In this document: in pieces, positions 1 to 7,290 of the stretch | How positions within the stretch are numbered: position 1 is the stretch's first letter | Layout: each line of letters opens with the position of its first letter | Origin: Solobacterium sp. UBA1761 | Lineage (GTDB): Bacteria > Bacillota_I > Bacilli_A > Erysipelotrichales > Erysipelotrichaceae | NCBI GenBank assembly: GCA_002315565.1 | Contig: DCHD01000002.1 | Location: 37,740-101,739, forward strand | DNA length: 64,000 bases | Reading direction: 5' to 3' | Translations under genes and position numbers: made by a program | Notes under the pieces: model-generated | Databases searched by the model: none | What the model saw: only the letters and a program-made list of their open reading frames with translations | Told to the model about the DNA's origin: nothing

Positions 1-1335
1 CACAAGTTTGTTGAACAGGCTATAGTCAATGGCGCAAAAGTTGTTATCTATGAAAAAGATATTGATACAACGCTTAATGCGATTTTTATCCGCGTAAATG
101 ATGTTGTTGAAGTACTTTTAAAGGTGGCTGACGCTTTCTATGGACATCCAGCGAACGGTATGGATACTTATGTTGTGTCTGGCTGCTATGGAAAGTCTAT
201 GGTCAACTATCTTCTAAGGGAAGTGCTTTTACGTTTTGAAAAGACCGGAACAGTAGGCGAAAGAGGAATTGACGATGGACTTGGTTACTACATTAATCCA
301 GCCAGAACGCTTTCGATAATCGATCTGTTCAGAACTCTTAACAAAATGAAGAACAACAACATTACTTCTGCCGTTTTTGAATCATCCGTCATGAATCTTT
401 CATACAGAAAGCTTGATGGAATAAAACCGAAAGCTTTTATTTATACTGTTACAGGTGAAGAATCCTTAGAATTCAGAGAAATGAACAAAGACTATGAAAA
501 GTCACTGTTTGAATATATGTCGTCTTTGCCAAGAGAGACACAGATGATCATCAACGCTGATGATATTCTTTATAAAGACATGATGCTGAACACATCAAAC
601 AGATATATATCATATGGCTGTTCCGATTCAGCGGATTTAAGAATAACTTCTGTAGCATTAAGTGCAGAACACAGTTCTTTCAATATAATTTACGGAAACG
701 ACAAATATCACATAGAAAGTAAACTGGTAGGAATTTCTTCTGTATACAATATTGCTGCTGTTCTTGCTGCACTATCACTTAAATATCCGATGAATCAGCT
801 TATTGAAGTTATTTCAGAAATCAAACCTTTTGCAGGGTGCTGTCAGCAGATTGATGAAGGTCAGAATTTCCACGTAATAATTGATGGAGCAAGTTCATTC
901 CAGACAATTTCAAGAGTATACAGTTTTGCCAAGCTCATCTCTAAAGGAAAGAAGATAATTGCTGTTGTTCCTGTCAATTATATTGATAACGCCGTAAAAC
1001 TGAATGATCTTATGTATCTGTCCCAGGATGTATGTTCACTTATCATACTTACAAGTGGAGATACATATGGAAAAGATATTTCAGATCTTCTTAACAAGGC
1101 TGAAAAAGCTGTTACAAAAACCAAGTGTGTTGTAATCAACGACAGACAGTCTGCTATTGAAGTAGCACTTGATTCGGCAAACAGCGAAGATATTGTATTG
1201 CTGCTTGGAAAGGGTGAAGAAAACTTTATTTATAAACAGAATGGTAAAGTTCATTACGATACAGATGAGGTTATTACCAGAAATTATCTTAAAAGGATGA
1301 ATGATACGTCTTTGGATGCATATTTTGATTTGTAA
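1..1335 (+). CDS. MurE-like Mur ligase, divergent (5' end outside window)
   Basis: The frame is open from the first base, so the N-terminus lies upstream; 444 codons are visible. The layout is that of a Mur ligase of MurE type (UDP-MurNAc-peptide synthetase, cytoplasmic peptidoglycan precursor pathway): an end of the N-terminal domain (DAFYGHPANGMD), a P-loop (SGCYGKS), a central segment with SVYNIAAVLAALSL like the MurE FNxxNALAA motif, and a C-terminal GKGEENFIYKQNGKVHYDTDE like the MurE GKGHE...FDDRE end. It is divergent: the P-loop is GCYGKS instead of GTNGKTT, and the usual GRME, DYAHTP and DNPR motifs are replaced (CCQQ, DGASSF, TSGD). Whether it still ligates an amino acid is unclear; a MurE paralogue with changed substrate is possible. 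Confidence 0.75.
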   Translation, partial: HKFVEQAIVNGAKVVIYEKDIDTTLNAIFIRVNDVVEVLLKVADAFYGHPANGMDTYVVSGCYGKSMVNYLLREVLLRFEKTGTVGERGIDDGLGYYINPARTLSIIDLFRTLNKMKNNNITSAVFESSVMNLSYRKLDGIKPKAFIYTVTGEESLEFREMNKDYEKSLFEYMSSLPRETQMIINADDILYKDMMLNTSNRYISYGCSDSADLRITSVALSAEHSSFNIIYGNDKYHIESKLVGISSVYNIAAVLAALSLKYPMNQLIEVISEIKPFAGCCQQIDEGQNFHVIIDGASSFQTISRVYSFAKLISKGKKIIAVVPVNYIDNAVKLNDLMYLSQDVCSLIILTSGDTYGKDISDLLNKAEKAVTKTKCVVINDRQSAIEVALDSANSEDIVLLLGKGEENFIYKQNGKVHYDTDEVITRNYLKRMNDTSLDAYFDL

Positions 1336-1357
1336 TTTAAAAAACTTATGTTAAAAT
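1330..1357 (+). promoter_or_regulatory. possible rpsU promoter
   Basis: TTGTAA (1330-1335) and TAAAAT (1352-1357) are separated by 16 bp in the gap before rpsU. The -35 overlaps the end of the MurE-like gene. Moderate match only. Confidence 0.4.
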
Positions 1358-1388
1358 AGAAATTGCCGAAAAAAGGGGGTGTAATTGC

Positions 1389-1568
1389 ATGGCTAGAGTT
1401 ATCGTTAAAGAATCTGAACAACTTGATGACGCATTAAGAAGATTCAAGAGACAGGTATCTCGTAATGGCACTCTTCTTGAAGTAAGAAAGAGAGAATATT
1501 ACGTAAAACCTGGCGTTAAGAAAAGACTTAAGCAGGAAGCTGCTCGTAAGGCTAGACGTTCTAAATAG
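1389..1568 (+). CDS. rpsU: 30S ribosomal protein S21
   Basis: Encodes 59 residues ([20 protein letters not shown]...), the normal size and sequence type of bS21, a small-subunit protein near the anti-Shine-Dalgarno region of 16S rRNA. The C-terminus is rich in Lys and Arg ([16 protein letters not shown]), as expected for an rRNA-binding protein. The ATG is preceded by a strong Shine-Dalgarno (GGGGG at 1375-1379). A hairpin terminator follows 8 bp after the stop, so it is probably transcribed alone. In related genomes rpsU often sits upstream of yqeY and phoH; here phoH follows directly. Confidence 0.95.
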   Translation: MARVIVKESEQLDDALRRFKRQVSRNGTLLEVRKREYYVKPGVKKRLKQEAARKARRSK

Positions 1569-1575
1569 TTCAATT

Positions 1576-1603
1576 AAATCAGTTCAAATGAACTGATTTT
1601 TTT
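1576..1603 (+). terminator. rho-independent terminator after rpsU
   Basis: Perfect 10-bp stem AAATCAGTTC / GAACTGATTT with a 4-nt loop, followed by a T run. The phoH -10 box begins immediately after it. Confidence 0.85.
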
Positions 1604-1604
1604 A

Positions 1605-1610
1605 TATAAT
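1605..1610 (+). promoter_or_regulatory. -10 box of phoH, leaderless spacing
   Basis: TATAAT lies 6 nt (ttaggt) before the phoH ATG at 1617. A transcript starting 6-7 nt after the -10 would begin at or beside the ATG. No Shine-Dalgarno site fits. Confidence 0.65.
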
Positions 1611-1616
1611 TTAGGT

Positions 1617-2528
1617 ATGTATACATTTGACATTTCAAAACTGACAAGTGAAGAAATAAAGGAACTGGCTGGAGTTAACGATGAAAACCTGAAGTTTTTG
1701 TCTGAAACATACAGAACAGACATAGTATTAAGAGACAATGAAATCAAATTTTTAAGTGATGATGAAGAACTTTTCAAAAAGTTCAAAAGTCATCTTGAAA
1801 GAGTAATTGCCAATGAGGATATTTCATATGACTCAATCAAACAGTCATATAAAGACAAGGATTGTTTCTTTCTTGATAAAGTACTGGGATATACTTTTTC
1901 CGGTAAACCAGTAAAGCCAAGAACACTCAATCAGTATAAATTATCAGAAGCAATCAGAAATTCTGAGCTGGTATTTGCGATAGGTCCGGCAGGAACCGGC
2001 AAAACTTATATTGCCATTCTTGAAGCTGTTAAAGCCTATAAGGAAGGCCAGGTTAAAAAGATAATTCTCACGCGTCCTGCAGTAGAGGCAGGTGAGTCAC
2101 TGGGATTTCTTCCAGGAGATTTAAAAGAAAAGATTGACCCGTACCTGATGCCTTTGTATGATTCGCTTTATGACATTATGGGACAGGAAACAACAGAAAA
2201 ACTGATTGAAAAAGAAGTTATTGAAGTACTTCCTCTTGCCTATATGCGCGGAAGAACACTTAATGAGGCATTTGTGATACTTGATGAATCACAGAATACA
2301 ACAAAATCTCAGATGCTTATGTTTCTGACCCGTCTTGGTAAAGATTCAAAGATGGTTGTCAATGGTGATGTAACTCAGATTGATCTGAACATCGCTAAAA
2401 ACAAATCAGGTCTTATAGTGGCTAAAGAGAAACTTGCCAGAGTAAAGAAGATTAAGTTTATAGAGTTTACGAACAATGATATTGTACGTAATCCGCTTGT
2501 ACAGATGATAATAGAAAATTTTGAATGA
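1617..2528 (+). CDS. phoH: PhoH-like ATPase
   Basis: A 303-residue PhoH-family P-loop ATPase, thought to act in RNA metabolism. Visible features: an N-terminal nucleic-acid-binding-like region (about residues 1-100), Walker A GPAGTGKT at about 125, the TRPAVEAGESLGFLPGDL motif typical of PhoH, and Walker B-like FVILDESQN. Its usual downstream partners ybeY, dgkA and era are not here; the next gene is rdgB, starting just after the stop. The start is the ATG 6 nt after a TATAAT box, suggesting a leaderless mRNA. Confidence 0.93.
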   Translation: MYTFDISKLTSEEIKELAGVNDENLKFLSETYRTDIVLRDNEIKFLSDDEELFKKFKSHLERVIANEDISYDSIKQSYKDKDCFFLDKVLGYTFSGKPVKPRTLNQYKLSEAIRNSELVFAIGPAGTGKTYIAILEAVKAYKEGQVKKIILTRPAVEAGESLGFLPGDLKEKIDPYLMPLYDSLYDIMGQETTEKLIEKEVIEVLPLAYMRGRTLNEAFVILDESQNTTKSQMLMFLTRLGKDSKMVVNGDVTQIDLNIAKNKSGLIVAKEKLARVKKIKFIEFTNNDIVRNPLVQMIIENFE

Positions 2529-2529
2529 T

Positions 2530-3105
2530 ATGGATAAATTATTTATAGCTTCCAGCAATGCACATAAAATAAAAGAAATCAGAAAGATCCTCAGTGATAA
2601 CGGTTTTAATACTGAAGTATTATGTCCGAAGGATTTCAACGACTTTGAAGAAGTGATTGAGGATGGTTTTACATTTAAAGAAAACGCTGAAATCAAAGCC
2701 AGATATTATTACGGTAAGTATCATCTTCCGACTCTTGCTGATGATTCAGGAATCTGTATTGATTATTTCGGTGGTTTTCCTGGACTTCATTCAGCGAGAT
2801 TTCTTGGACAGTATGAAACTTATGAGAAAAACGAAATCATTCTGAAAATGATGAAGGGCATAAAGAACAGGAAAGCGCATTATATATGCGGACTTGTTTA
2901 TATGGACGAAAATGGTTCCAGATATTATGAAGGCAGATTTGATGGAGAAATATCAACTTATCAGAACGGAACAGAAGGTTTTGGCTACGATCCGATATTC
3001 TATCTTCCTGAATATGGCAAAAACGCAGCCGAAATAAAAGGAATCAAAGATACGACAGGGCACAGATTCCAGGCATTAAGCAAATGGATACAAGACATAA
3101 AATAA
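2530..3105 (+). CDS. rdgB: XTP/dITP diphosphatase (RdgB/HAM1 family)
   Basis: Encodes about 191 residues that hydrolyse non-canonical purine triphosphates (XTP, dITP, ITP) to monophosphates, cleaning the nucleotide pool. The N-terminal SSNAHKIKEI matches the family SNNxHKxxE motif, and LADDSGICIDYFGGFPGLHSARF and EGFGYDPIF match the metal- and substrate-binding motifs. I chose the ATG at 2530, one base after the phoH stop; a TTG at 2521 would overlap phoH. No clear Shine-Dalgarno, so translational coupling to phoH is likely. Confidence 0.93.
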   Translation: MDKLFIASSNAHKIKEIRKILSDNGFNTEVLCPKDFNDFEEVIEDGFTFKENAEIKARYYYGKYHLPTLADDSGICIDYFGGFPGLHSARFLGQYETYEKNEIILKMMKGIKNRKAHYICGLVYMDENGSRYYEGRFDGEISTYQNGTEGFGYDPIFYLPEYGKNAAEIKGIKDTTGHRFQALSKWIQDIK

Positions 3106-3773
3106 GCACCATTTTAAGGCCACTGACCTTTATTCTTTTGTGTATAGTAATAATAATCACAACGATAGATCTGTGCTGTTTTGACCGTGATTTTTATACT
3201 GAAGAATATATTAAATCAGATACGGCTTCAGTCATAAAAACAAGTGAAGAAAATCTAGAAAAGATGACCGATGTGGTTCTTGAATATCTTAAAGATAAAG
3301 ATAAGACCATGGATTTAAGACTTATGGTAAACGGTAAAGTACAGGAAGTATTTTCTGTTAGAGCAAAGACACATATGATCGATGTGAGAAATCTCTATCT
3401 TAATGCGCTAGAAATAAGAAATATTGCATTGGTAATGTTGACTGTCTGCGTAATAGGAATGGCGCTGTTAAAAGAAAAACCAGCAGAACTTCTGAAGTCA
3501 TACATTTCTGTATTGAAGTGGATGGGTTTTATCTTTACAGGTATAGGCGTATTTGCGCTTGTTGACTTCAATACATTCTGGATCGGATTTCATAAACTGT
3601 TATTCACCAATGATCTCTGGCTTCTTGACTATGACGATGTACTTGTCAACATGGTTAATGAAACATTCTTTTTTGACCTTGTCATTAAAATAGTTGTTAT
3701 TATACTTTTGTCATTTATTCTGATATATTCATTACTGTATATAGGGAAAAGAGTTATTAAATATGAAGATTAA
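3084..3773 (+). CDS. DUF1461 / TIGR01906 integral membrane protein
   Basis: 229 residues with an N-terminal membrane segment (about 14-32), an extracytoplasmic part containing the family-like EYLKDKD and THMIDVRNLY motifs, and three further hydrophobic segments (about 110-127, 143-165, 195-222). This is the layout of the DUF1461 family, whose function is not established. The start overlaps rdgB by 22 bp and the end overlaps trmL by 11 bp, so it belongs to the phoH-trmL operon. Confidence 0.8.
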   Translation: MDTRHKISTILRPLTFILLCIVIIITTIDLCCFDRDFYTEEYIKSDTASVIKTSEENLEKMTDVVLEYLKDKDKTMDLRLMVNGKVQEVFSVRAKTHMIDVRNLYLNALEIRNIALVMLTVCVIGMALLKEKPAELLKSYISVLKWMGFIFTGIGVFALVDFNTFWIGFHKLLFTNDLWLLDYDDVLVNMVNETFFFDLVIKIVVIILLSFILIYSLLYIGKRVIKYED

Positions 3774-4278
3774 TGTAGTATTGTATGAACCGGAAATTCC
3801 ACAGAACACAGGTAATATTATACGTACCTGCAGTGCTTTTGAAATGTCACTGCATCTGATTGAGCCACTTGGATTTGAACTTGATGAGAAACATCTGAGA
3901 CGTGCAGGAATGGATTATGTTGAAACACTTGATTATCATCTCTATCCAAACTGGGAGGCATTCTACAGCACGCATAAAGATAAGGGACAGTTTGTCTATT
4001 TTTCAAGATATGGAATGCAGTCATTTGAAAACTGTGTATTTGACACAAATGCTGAAGAAATCTTCATTCTTTTCGGTAAAGAATCAACCGGTATACCCCG
4101 TGATATATTGAAAAATCATCTTGAAGAAACATACAGACTGCCAATGAAGGCAAGTGCCAGAAGCCTGAATCTTTCAAACTGTGTGGCAATCGGCGCATTT
4201 GAATGTTTAAGACAGGTTGGCTTTTCTGACTTATCAAAAGTTGAAGTAATCAAGGGCGAAGACTGGCTTTTGAAGTAA
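3763..4278 (+). CDS. trmL: tRNA (cytidine(34)-2'-O)-methyltransferase
   Basis: 171-residue SPOUT methyltransferase of TrmL type, which uses SAM to 2'-O-methylate the wobble base of tRNA-Leu species. Visible: NVVLYEPEIPQNTGNIIRTC at the N-terminus, LFGKESTGIPRDIL and a C-terminal MKASARSLNLSNCVAIGAFE that forms the knotted SAM site. Last gene of the phoH unit; the next gene has its own promoter overlapping the trmL stop. Confidence 0.93.
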   Translation: MKINVVLYEPEIPQNTGNIIRTCSAFEMSLHLIEPLGFELDEKHLRRAGMDYVETLDYHLYPNWEAFYSTHKDKGQFVYFSRYGMQSFENCVFDTNAEEIFILFGKESTGIPRDILKNHLEETYRLPMKASARSLNLSNCVAIGAFECLRQVGFSDLSKVEVIKGEDWLLK

Positions 4279-4287
4279 TGGTATAAT
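4279..4287 (+). promoter_or_regulatory. extended -10 of the VanY-like gene, leaderless spacing
   Basis: TGGTATAAT overlaps the end of trmL and is followed by 6 nt (ggcgtt) and the ATG at 4294. TG-n-TATAAT is the extended -10 form. No Shine-Dalgarno is possible. Confidence 0.65.
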
Positions 4288-4293
4288 GGCGTT

Positions 4294-5136
4294 ATGAAAT
4301 TCAGACAGTGTTTACTATTTATGTTTGTGACAGTCATCTTCCTGACTTGTTTTTGTGTCATCAACAGCAAGTATGACCGTCTTTCACGTTATCCATATGA
4401 AGATGAAAATGCCAGATATCTCATAAAGAAGTACATGAGTGATGAAGATATTGAGTACATTATTGATTATGCAATCACACCAGGTTACTTCATTAAATAT
4501 ATCGAATGTCCTGATTTTAATATCTATCATGTTGATGCCTACGACAAAGCAGGTGCTTTTTATTGGTATGCAGATAAAAATGATGTTGTAAAGCTGGTTG
4601 AAACTATCTACAATTTCGACAACAGTGAAGATATTGATTACTATATGTCACTTTTGGGAAATTATCATTTTGATGAAATGAGTTATTATCTTAACCACCA
4701 GGATGAATTTGAAGGCCTGATGCTTTCAGATAATCCATCCGAATTCTCTGATGAGATTGAAAGTGATAAAACAGTCGGTATATATGCACCTAGAGATATG
4801 TTTGCAAATGGCAATGTTGTATTAAATGAAAATGCATTATATGCATATGAAACTTCATTAAATGAAATAAATGAAACTTTCAATTGCAGTAATTTCGGTG
4901 GTATCAAGGAATCTGACAGTTATCTTTCATATAAAGATCTGAAAGAAAGAAATGCCAACCCAGGCAGAAATATTCATCAGCTTGGAAACTCTGTTGATAT
5001 TGATCTGAGTAACTCCATATTCCTTAACAACGCTGATTATGTCACTATGAAAGATATTTTTGAAAGTCATGGCTTTGAGATTGATGAATGTATGTTTTCA
5101 GAATTTCATCTGACCTATAAAGGTGATATTCAATGA
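4294..5136 (+). CDS. secreted VanY-like D-Ala-D-Ala carboxypeptidase
   Basis: 280 residues with an N-terminal signal or membrane anchor (FLLFMFVTVIFLTCFCVI type segment at about 5-22). The C-terminal third resembles the VanY / peptidase M15B zinc peptidases, which trim the terminal D-Ala of peptidoglycan stems: His228 and Asp235 in HQLGNSVDID match the HQTGLAVDI ligand motif, and EFHLTY near residue 270 supplies a third His like the EPWHFRY motif. The usual SGYRS and Trp are not obvious, so substrate is uncertain. It overlaps the following phosphodiesterase by 4 bp (ATGA). Confidence 0.65.
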   Translation: MKFRQCLLFMFVTVIFLTCFCVINSKYDRLSRYPYEDENARYLIKKYMSDEDIEYIIDYAITPGYFIKYIECPDFNIYHVDAYDKAGAFYWYADKNDVVKLVETIYNFDNSEDIDYYMSLLGNYHFDEMSYYLNHQDEFEGLMLSDNPSEFSDEIESDKTVGIYAPRDMFANGNVVLNENALYAYETSLNEINETFNCSNFGGIKESDSYLSYKDLKERNANPGRNIHQLGNSVDIDLSNSIFLNNADYVTMKDIFESHGFEIDECMFSEFHLTYKGDIQ

Positions 5137-5597
5137 TCAGAATTGTTTTGGCCAGTGACAATCATCAGGACATGGATTCTATCAGAAAAATACTTAAAGC
5201 TGAGCCTCAGGCTGATTATTATCTGCACTGTGGTGATTCATGTCTTACAAAAGATGAAATGAGACCTTTCATTTCAGTCAGGGGTAACAATGACTACAAT
5301 GGTGATTTTGAAAAACTCAGAACTGTAAAAATAGGGGACCACAATATTTTACTGATTCATGGCCACCATGAGATCTATTATGATTCATTTGAAACACTTG
5401 CTGGTATTGCCAGAAATCATGACTGTGACATTGTGTTCTTTGGCCATACTCACAGATATACCGATATTACATATGACGGTATTAGAATGATTAATCCCGG
5501 TTCAACATATTACAACCGTGATCTATCAAAACCATGCTATGCAGTTGTAACTATTGATGGTGAAAAGATAACAGCAGAAAAGAAAGAAATTGCTTGA
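5133..5597 (+). CDS. YfcE/MJ0936-family metallophosphodiesterase
   Basis: 154-residue calcineurin-like phosphoesterase. The five metal-binding motifs are all present: SDNH at residues 8-11, HCGD, GNND, HGHH and GHTH. Members cleave model phosphodiesters in a Mn/Ni-dependent way; the natural substrate is not known. It often neighbours rdgB in Gram-positive genomes, and rdgB is 2 kb upstream here. Start ATG overlaps the preceding stop as ATGA, indicating coupling. Confidence 0.85.
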   Translation: MIRIVLASDNHQDMDSIRKILKAEPQADYYLHCGDSCLTKDEMRPFISVRGNNDYNGDFEKLRTVKIGDHNILLIHGHHEIYYDSFETLAGIARNHDCDIVFFGHTHRYTDITYDGIRMINPGSTYYNRDLSKPCYAVVTIDGEKITAEKKEIA

Positions 5598-5622
5598 TTT
5601 ATTCAGGTGATATTGTTATTAT
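5594..5622 (+). promoter_or_regulatory. promoter of the infC-rpmI-rplT operon
   Basis: TTGATT (5594-5599), a 17-bp spacer, and TATTAT (5617-5622) with an upstream TG (extended -10). It overlaps the stop of the phosphodiesterase gene and would start the attenuated leader. Confidence 0.65.
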
Positions 5623-5628
5623 ATTAGA

Positions 5629-5750
5629 GCAATAAAAAGATTGTAGAAAGTAGAAGACCACTTCTCGCCTGATTTCCTTAAGGGAATGGGCCAAATGTTA
5701 CAGACTCTAGTATATGTAATGTTAAGTGGGCTTTGTCTCGCTTTTTATTT
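5629..5750 (+). promoter_or_regulatory. ribosomal protein L20-type leader with terminator
   Basis: The leader of infC carries a segment AGAAGACCACTTCTCGCC (from 5652) and, further on, a terminator stem AAGTGGG (5724-5730) / CTCGCTT (5737-5743) followed by a T-rich tail. CCACTT (5658-5663) can pair with AAGTGG of the terminator, giving mutually exclusive structures. This is the layout of the Firmicute L20 leader, in which excess L20 stabilises the terminator and represses infC-rpmI-rplT. The family assignment is from recognised layout, not a covariance search. Confidence 0.75.
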
Positions 5751-5767
5751 AGTTGGAGGTGCTATTT

Positions 5768-6292
5768 ATTACAAGGAAAAACCAGAATGACGATTTAGTC
5801 AATGAAAGTATTCGTTTCAAAGAAGTGTTCCTGATCGGTCCAAATGGAGAACAGATGGGAACAATGTCAAAGTGGGATGCACTTAATAAGGCTCAGGAAG
5901 AAAACCTGGACTTACTGTGTGTAGCTCCAAACGCTCAGCCACCCGTATGCAAGATGGTTGATTATGGAAGATATCGTTTCGAACAGCAGAAGAAGGCTAA
6001 AGAAGCAAAGAAGAAACAGGCAGTTACAGAACTTAAACCTTTACGTTTATCACCTGTAATTGACACAAACGACTTTAACACCAAACTTAAACAGGCAACT
6101 GGCTGGGTTAATGAAGGTAAAAAGGTCAAAGTTGATATGCGTTTCAGAGGTCGTATGATGACTCGTCAGGAAGTTGGTATCAAGATTATGAATGAGTTCA
6201 TTGAAAAAATGTCAGAGATTGCCGTGGTTGATAAACAGCCAAAACTAGAAGGCAATATCATGTCCTGTACATTAACACCTAAAAAGAAATAG
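5768..6292 (+). CDS. infC: translation initiation factor IF-3 (AUU start)
   Basis: Encodes about 174 residues of IF3, which keeps the 30S subunit free and proofreads start codons. N-domain VNESIRFKEVFLIGPNGEQMG, lysine-rich linker QQKKAKEAKKKQ, and C-domain RLSPVIDTNDFNTKL...RFRGRMMTRQEVG are all typical. No ATG fits the N-terminus. A strong Shine-Dalgarno GGAGGTG lies at 5755-5761, and 7 nt later comes ATT (5768-5770) in frame. An AUU start is the known hallmark of infC and lets IF3 repress its own translation. The upstream in-frame TTG and GTG fall within the Shine-Dalgarno itself. Confidence 0.93.
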   Translation: MTRKNQNDDLVNESIRFKEVFLIGPNGEQMGTMSKWDALNKAQEENLDLLCVAPNAQPPVCKMVDYGRYRFEQQKKAKEAKKKQAVTELKPLRLSPVIDTNDFNTKLKQATGWVNEGKKVKVDMRFRGRMMTRQEVGIKIMNEFIEKMSEIAVVDKQPKLEGNIMSCTLTPKKK

Positions 6293-6304
6293 GAGGGTAA
6301 ACAA

Positions 6305-6499
6305 ATGCCAAAGATGAAAACAAAAAAGACCTTTGCCAAGAGAGTTAAAGTAACTGGCACAGGCAAGTTAGCTAGACATCACAACTTTACAAGCCACTTT
6401 GCAGCTAACAAAACACACAAACAGAAGGTTCAGTTAAGAAAGGCCGGCCTGGTATCTCAGTCAGACTACAAGAGAGACAAGGCATTACTTCAGGGATAG
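6305..6499 (+). CDS. rpmI: 50S ribosomal protein L35
   Basis: 64 residues ([22 protein letters not shown]...), the standard bL35 length and sequence. It starts 12 bp after infC with a strong Shine-Dalgarno (AGGAGGG). Middle gene of the conserved infC-rpmI-rplT operon controlled by the L20 leader. Confidence 0.97.
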   Translation: MPKMKTKKTFAKRVKVTGTGKLARHHNFTSHFAANKTHKQKVQLRKAGLVSQSDYKRDKALLQG

Positions 6500-6511
6500 G
6501 AGGAATAAACA

Positions 6512-7066
6512 ATGAGAGTAAAAGGTTCAACTCCTACTAGAGACAGACGTAAGAGAGTATTAAAACAGGCTAAAGGTTACTTTGGCTCTAAACATTTACT
6601 GTTCAGAACTGCTCATGAACAGGTTATGCATTCATTAAGATATTCTTGGATTGACAGAAGAAAACTTAAGAGAGAAATGCGTAAATTATGGATCGCTAGA
6701 ATCAATGCTGGTGCTAGAATCAATGACATGTCATATTCTCAGTTAATGCATGGTCTAAAGATCGCTAATGTTACAATCAACAGAAAGATGCTTTCTGAAA
6801 TCGCTATTCATGATCCAGAAGGATTCAAATCAATCTGCGAAACAGCTAAAAAGGCTATCAAAGAAGGTCCTAAGGCTATCGTAGTTGAAGAAGCTCCAGC
6901 AGAAGAAAAGAAAGCTCCTGCTAAGAAAGCTGCTGCTCCAAAAGCTGAAAAAGAAGAAAAGCCAGCTGCTAAAAAGGCTCCTGCTAAGAAAGCTGAAAAA
7001 CCAGCTGCTGAAAAGAAGCCAGCTGCTAAGAAAGCTCCTGCTAAGAAAGCTGCTAAAGCTGAATAA
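6512..7066 (+). CDS. rplT: 50S ribosomal protein L20 with long C-terminal Lys/Ala/Pro tail
   Basis: 184 residues. Residues 1 to about 118 are a normal bL20 ([20 protein letters not shown]..., ending ...[13 protein letters not shown]), needed for early 50S assembly and for autoregulation through the leader. From about residue 125 there is an added tail of roughly 60 residues built from repeats of [13 protein letters not shown] and AAEKKP, highly basic and resembling the tails of histone H1 or HupS-type proteins. Most L20 proteins end near 118-120. The DNA of the tail repeats GCTCCTGCTAAGAAAGCT three times, so replication slippage probably built it. Strong Shine-Dalgarno GGAGG precedes the ATG. 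Confidence 0.95.
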   Translation: MRVKGSTPTRDRRKRVLKQAKGYFGSKHLLFRTAHEQVMHSLRYSWIDRRKLKREMRKLWIARINAGARINDMSYSQLMHGLKIANVTINRKMLSEIAIHDPEGFKSICETAKKAIKEGPKAIVVEEAPAEEKKAPAKKAAAPKAEKEEKPAAKKAPAKKAEKPAAEKKPAAKKAPAKKAAKAE

Positions 7067-7069
7067 TTC

Positions 7070-7091
7070 ATTCACGGGAAATCCCGTGAAT
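7070..7091 (+). repeat. perfect hairpin between rplT and tRNA-Glu
   Basis: ATTCACGGG / CCCGTGAAT, a 9-bp perfect stem with a 4-nt loop, 3 bp after the rplT stop and 2 bp before the tRNA. No T run follows, so it is not a standard terminator. ATTCACGGG and ATCCCGT recur in the T-arm of the adjacent tRNA (7139-7158). Confidence 0.7.
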
Positions 7092-7093
7092 CT

Positions 7094-7169
7094 GGCCAAT
7101 TGGTGAAACGGTTAACACATTGCCCTCTCAAGGCAACATTCACGGGTTCGAATCCCGTATTGGTCACCA
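7094..7169 (+). tRNA. tRNA-Glu (anticodon CTC)
   Basis: 76-nt cloverleaf: acceptor GGCCAAT / ATTGGTC with a G-T pair, D-arm GTG/CAC, anticodon stem TTGCC/GGCAA with loop CTCTCAA (anticodon CTC, Glu GAG codon), T-arm CGGG-TTCGAAT-CCCG, and CCA encoded at 7167-7169. It is probably co-transcribed with rplT, because no terminator separates them. Confidence 0.93.
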
Positions 7170-7183
7170 TAATAAAAAATAAC

Positions 7184-7207
7184 AAAGACTGCTGTGCAGT
7201 CTTTTAA
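7184..7207 (+). terminator. rho-independent terminator after tRNA-Glu
   Basis: AAAGACTGC / GCAGTCTTT, 9-bp stem with a TGT loop, followed by TT and an AT-rich tail. It would end the infC-rpmI-rplT-tRNA transcript. Confidence 0.8.
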
Positions 7208-7246
7208 TATATATAAAATAATTATAAATATCTAAAATAATTGATA

Positions 7247-7262
7247 TTGTAAACGATTACAT
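7247..7262 (+). promoter_or_regulatory. cre site (CcpA operator)
   Basis: TTGTAAACGATTACAT fits the catabolite-response consensus WTGNAANCGNWNNCAW at every position. It sits just upstream of the -10 box at 7285-7290, where bound CcpA would block the promoter. Confidence 0.75.
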
Positions 7263-7284
7263 TTTTGTTAAACTTAAATTGCAT

Positions 7285-7290
7285 TATAAT
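7285..7290 (+). promoter_or_regulatory. -10 box downstream of the cre
   Basis: TATAAT, with a weak TTTTTG/TTTTGT-type -35 about 16-17 bp upstream. It would start the structured leader. Confidence 0.55.

Noticed and set aside
6808..7099. Ala/Phe/Ser-rich reading frames opposite the rplT tail
   Set aside because: They are mirror images of the GCT/AAG repeat DNA of the L20 tail; low-complexity composition, no start signals.
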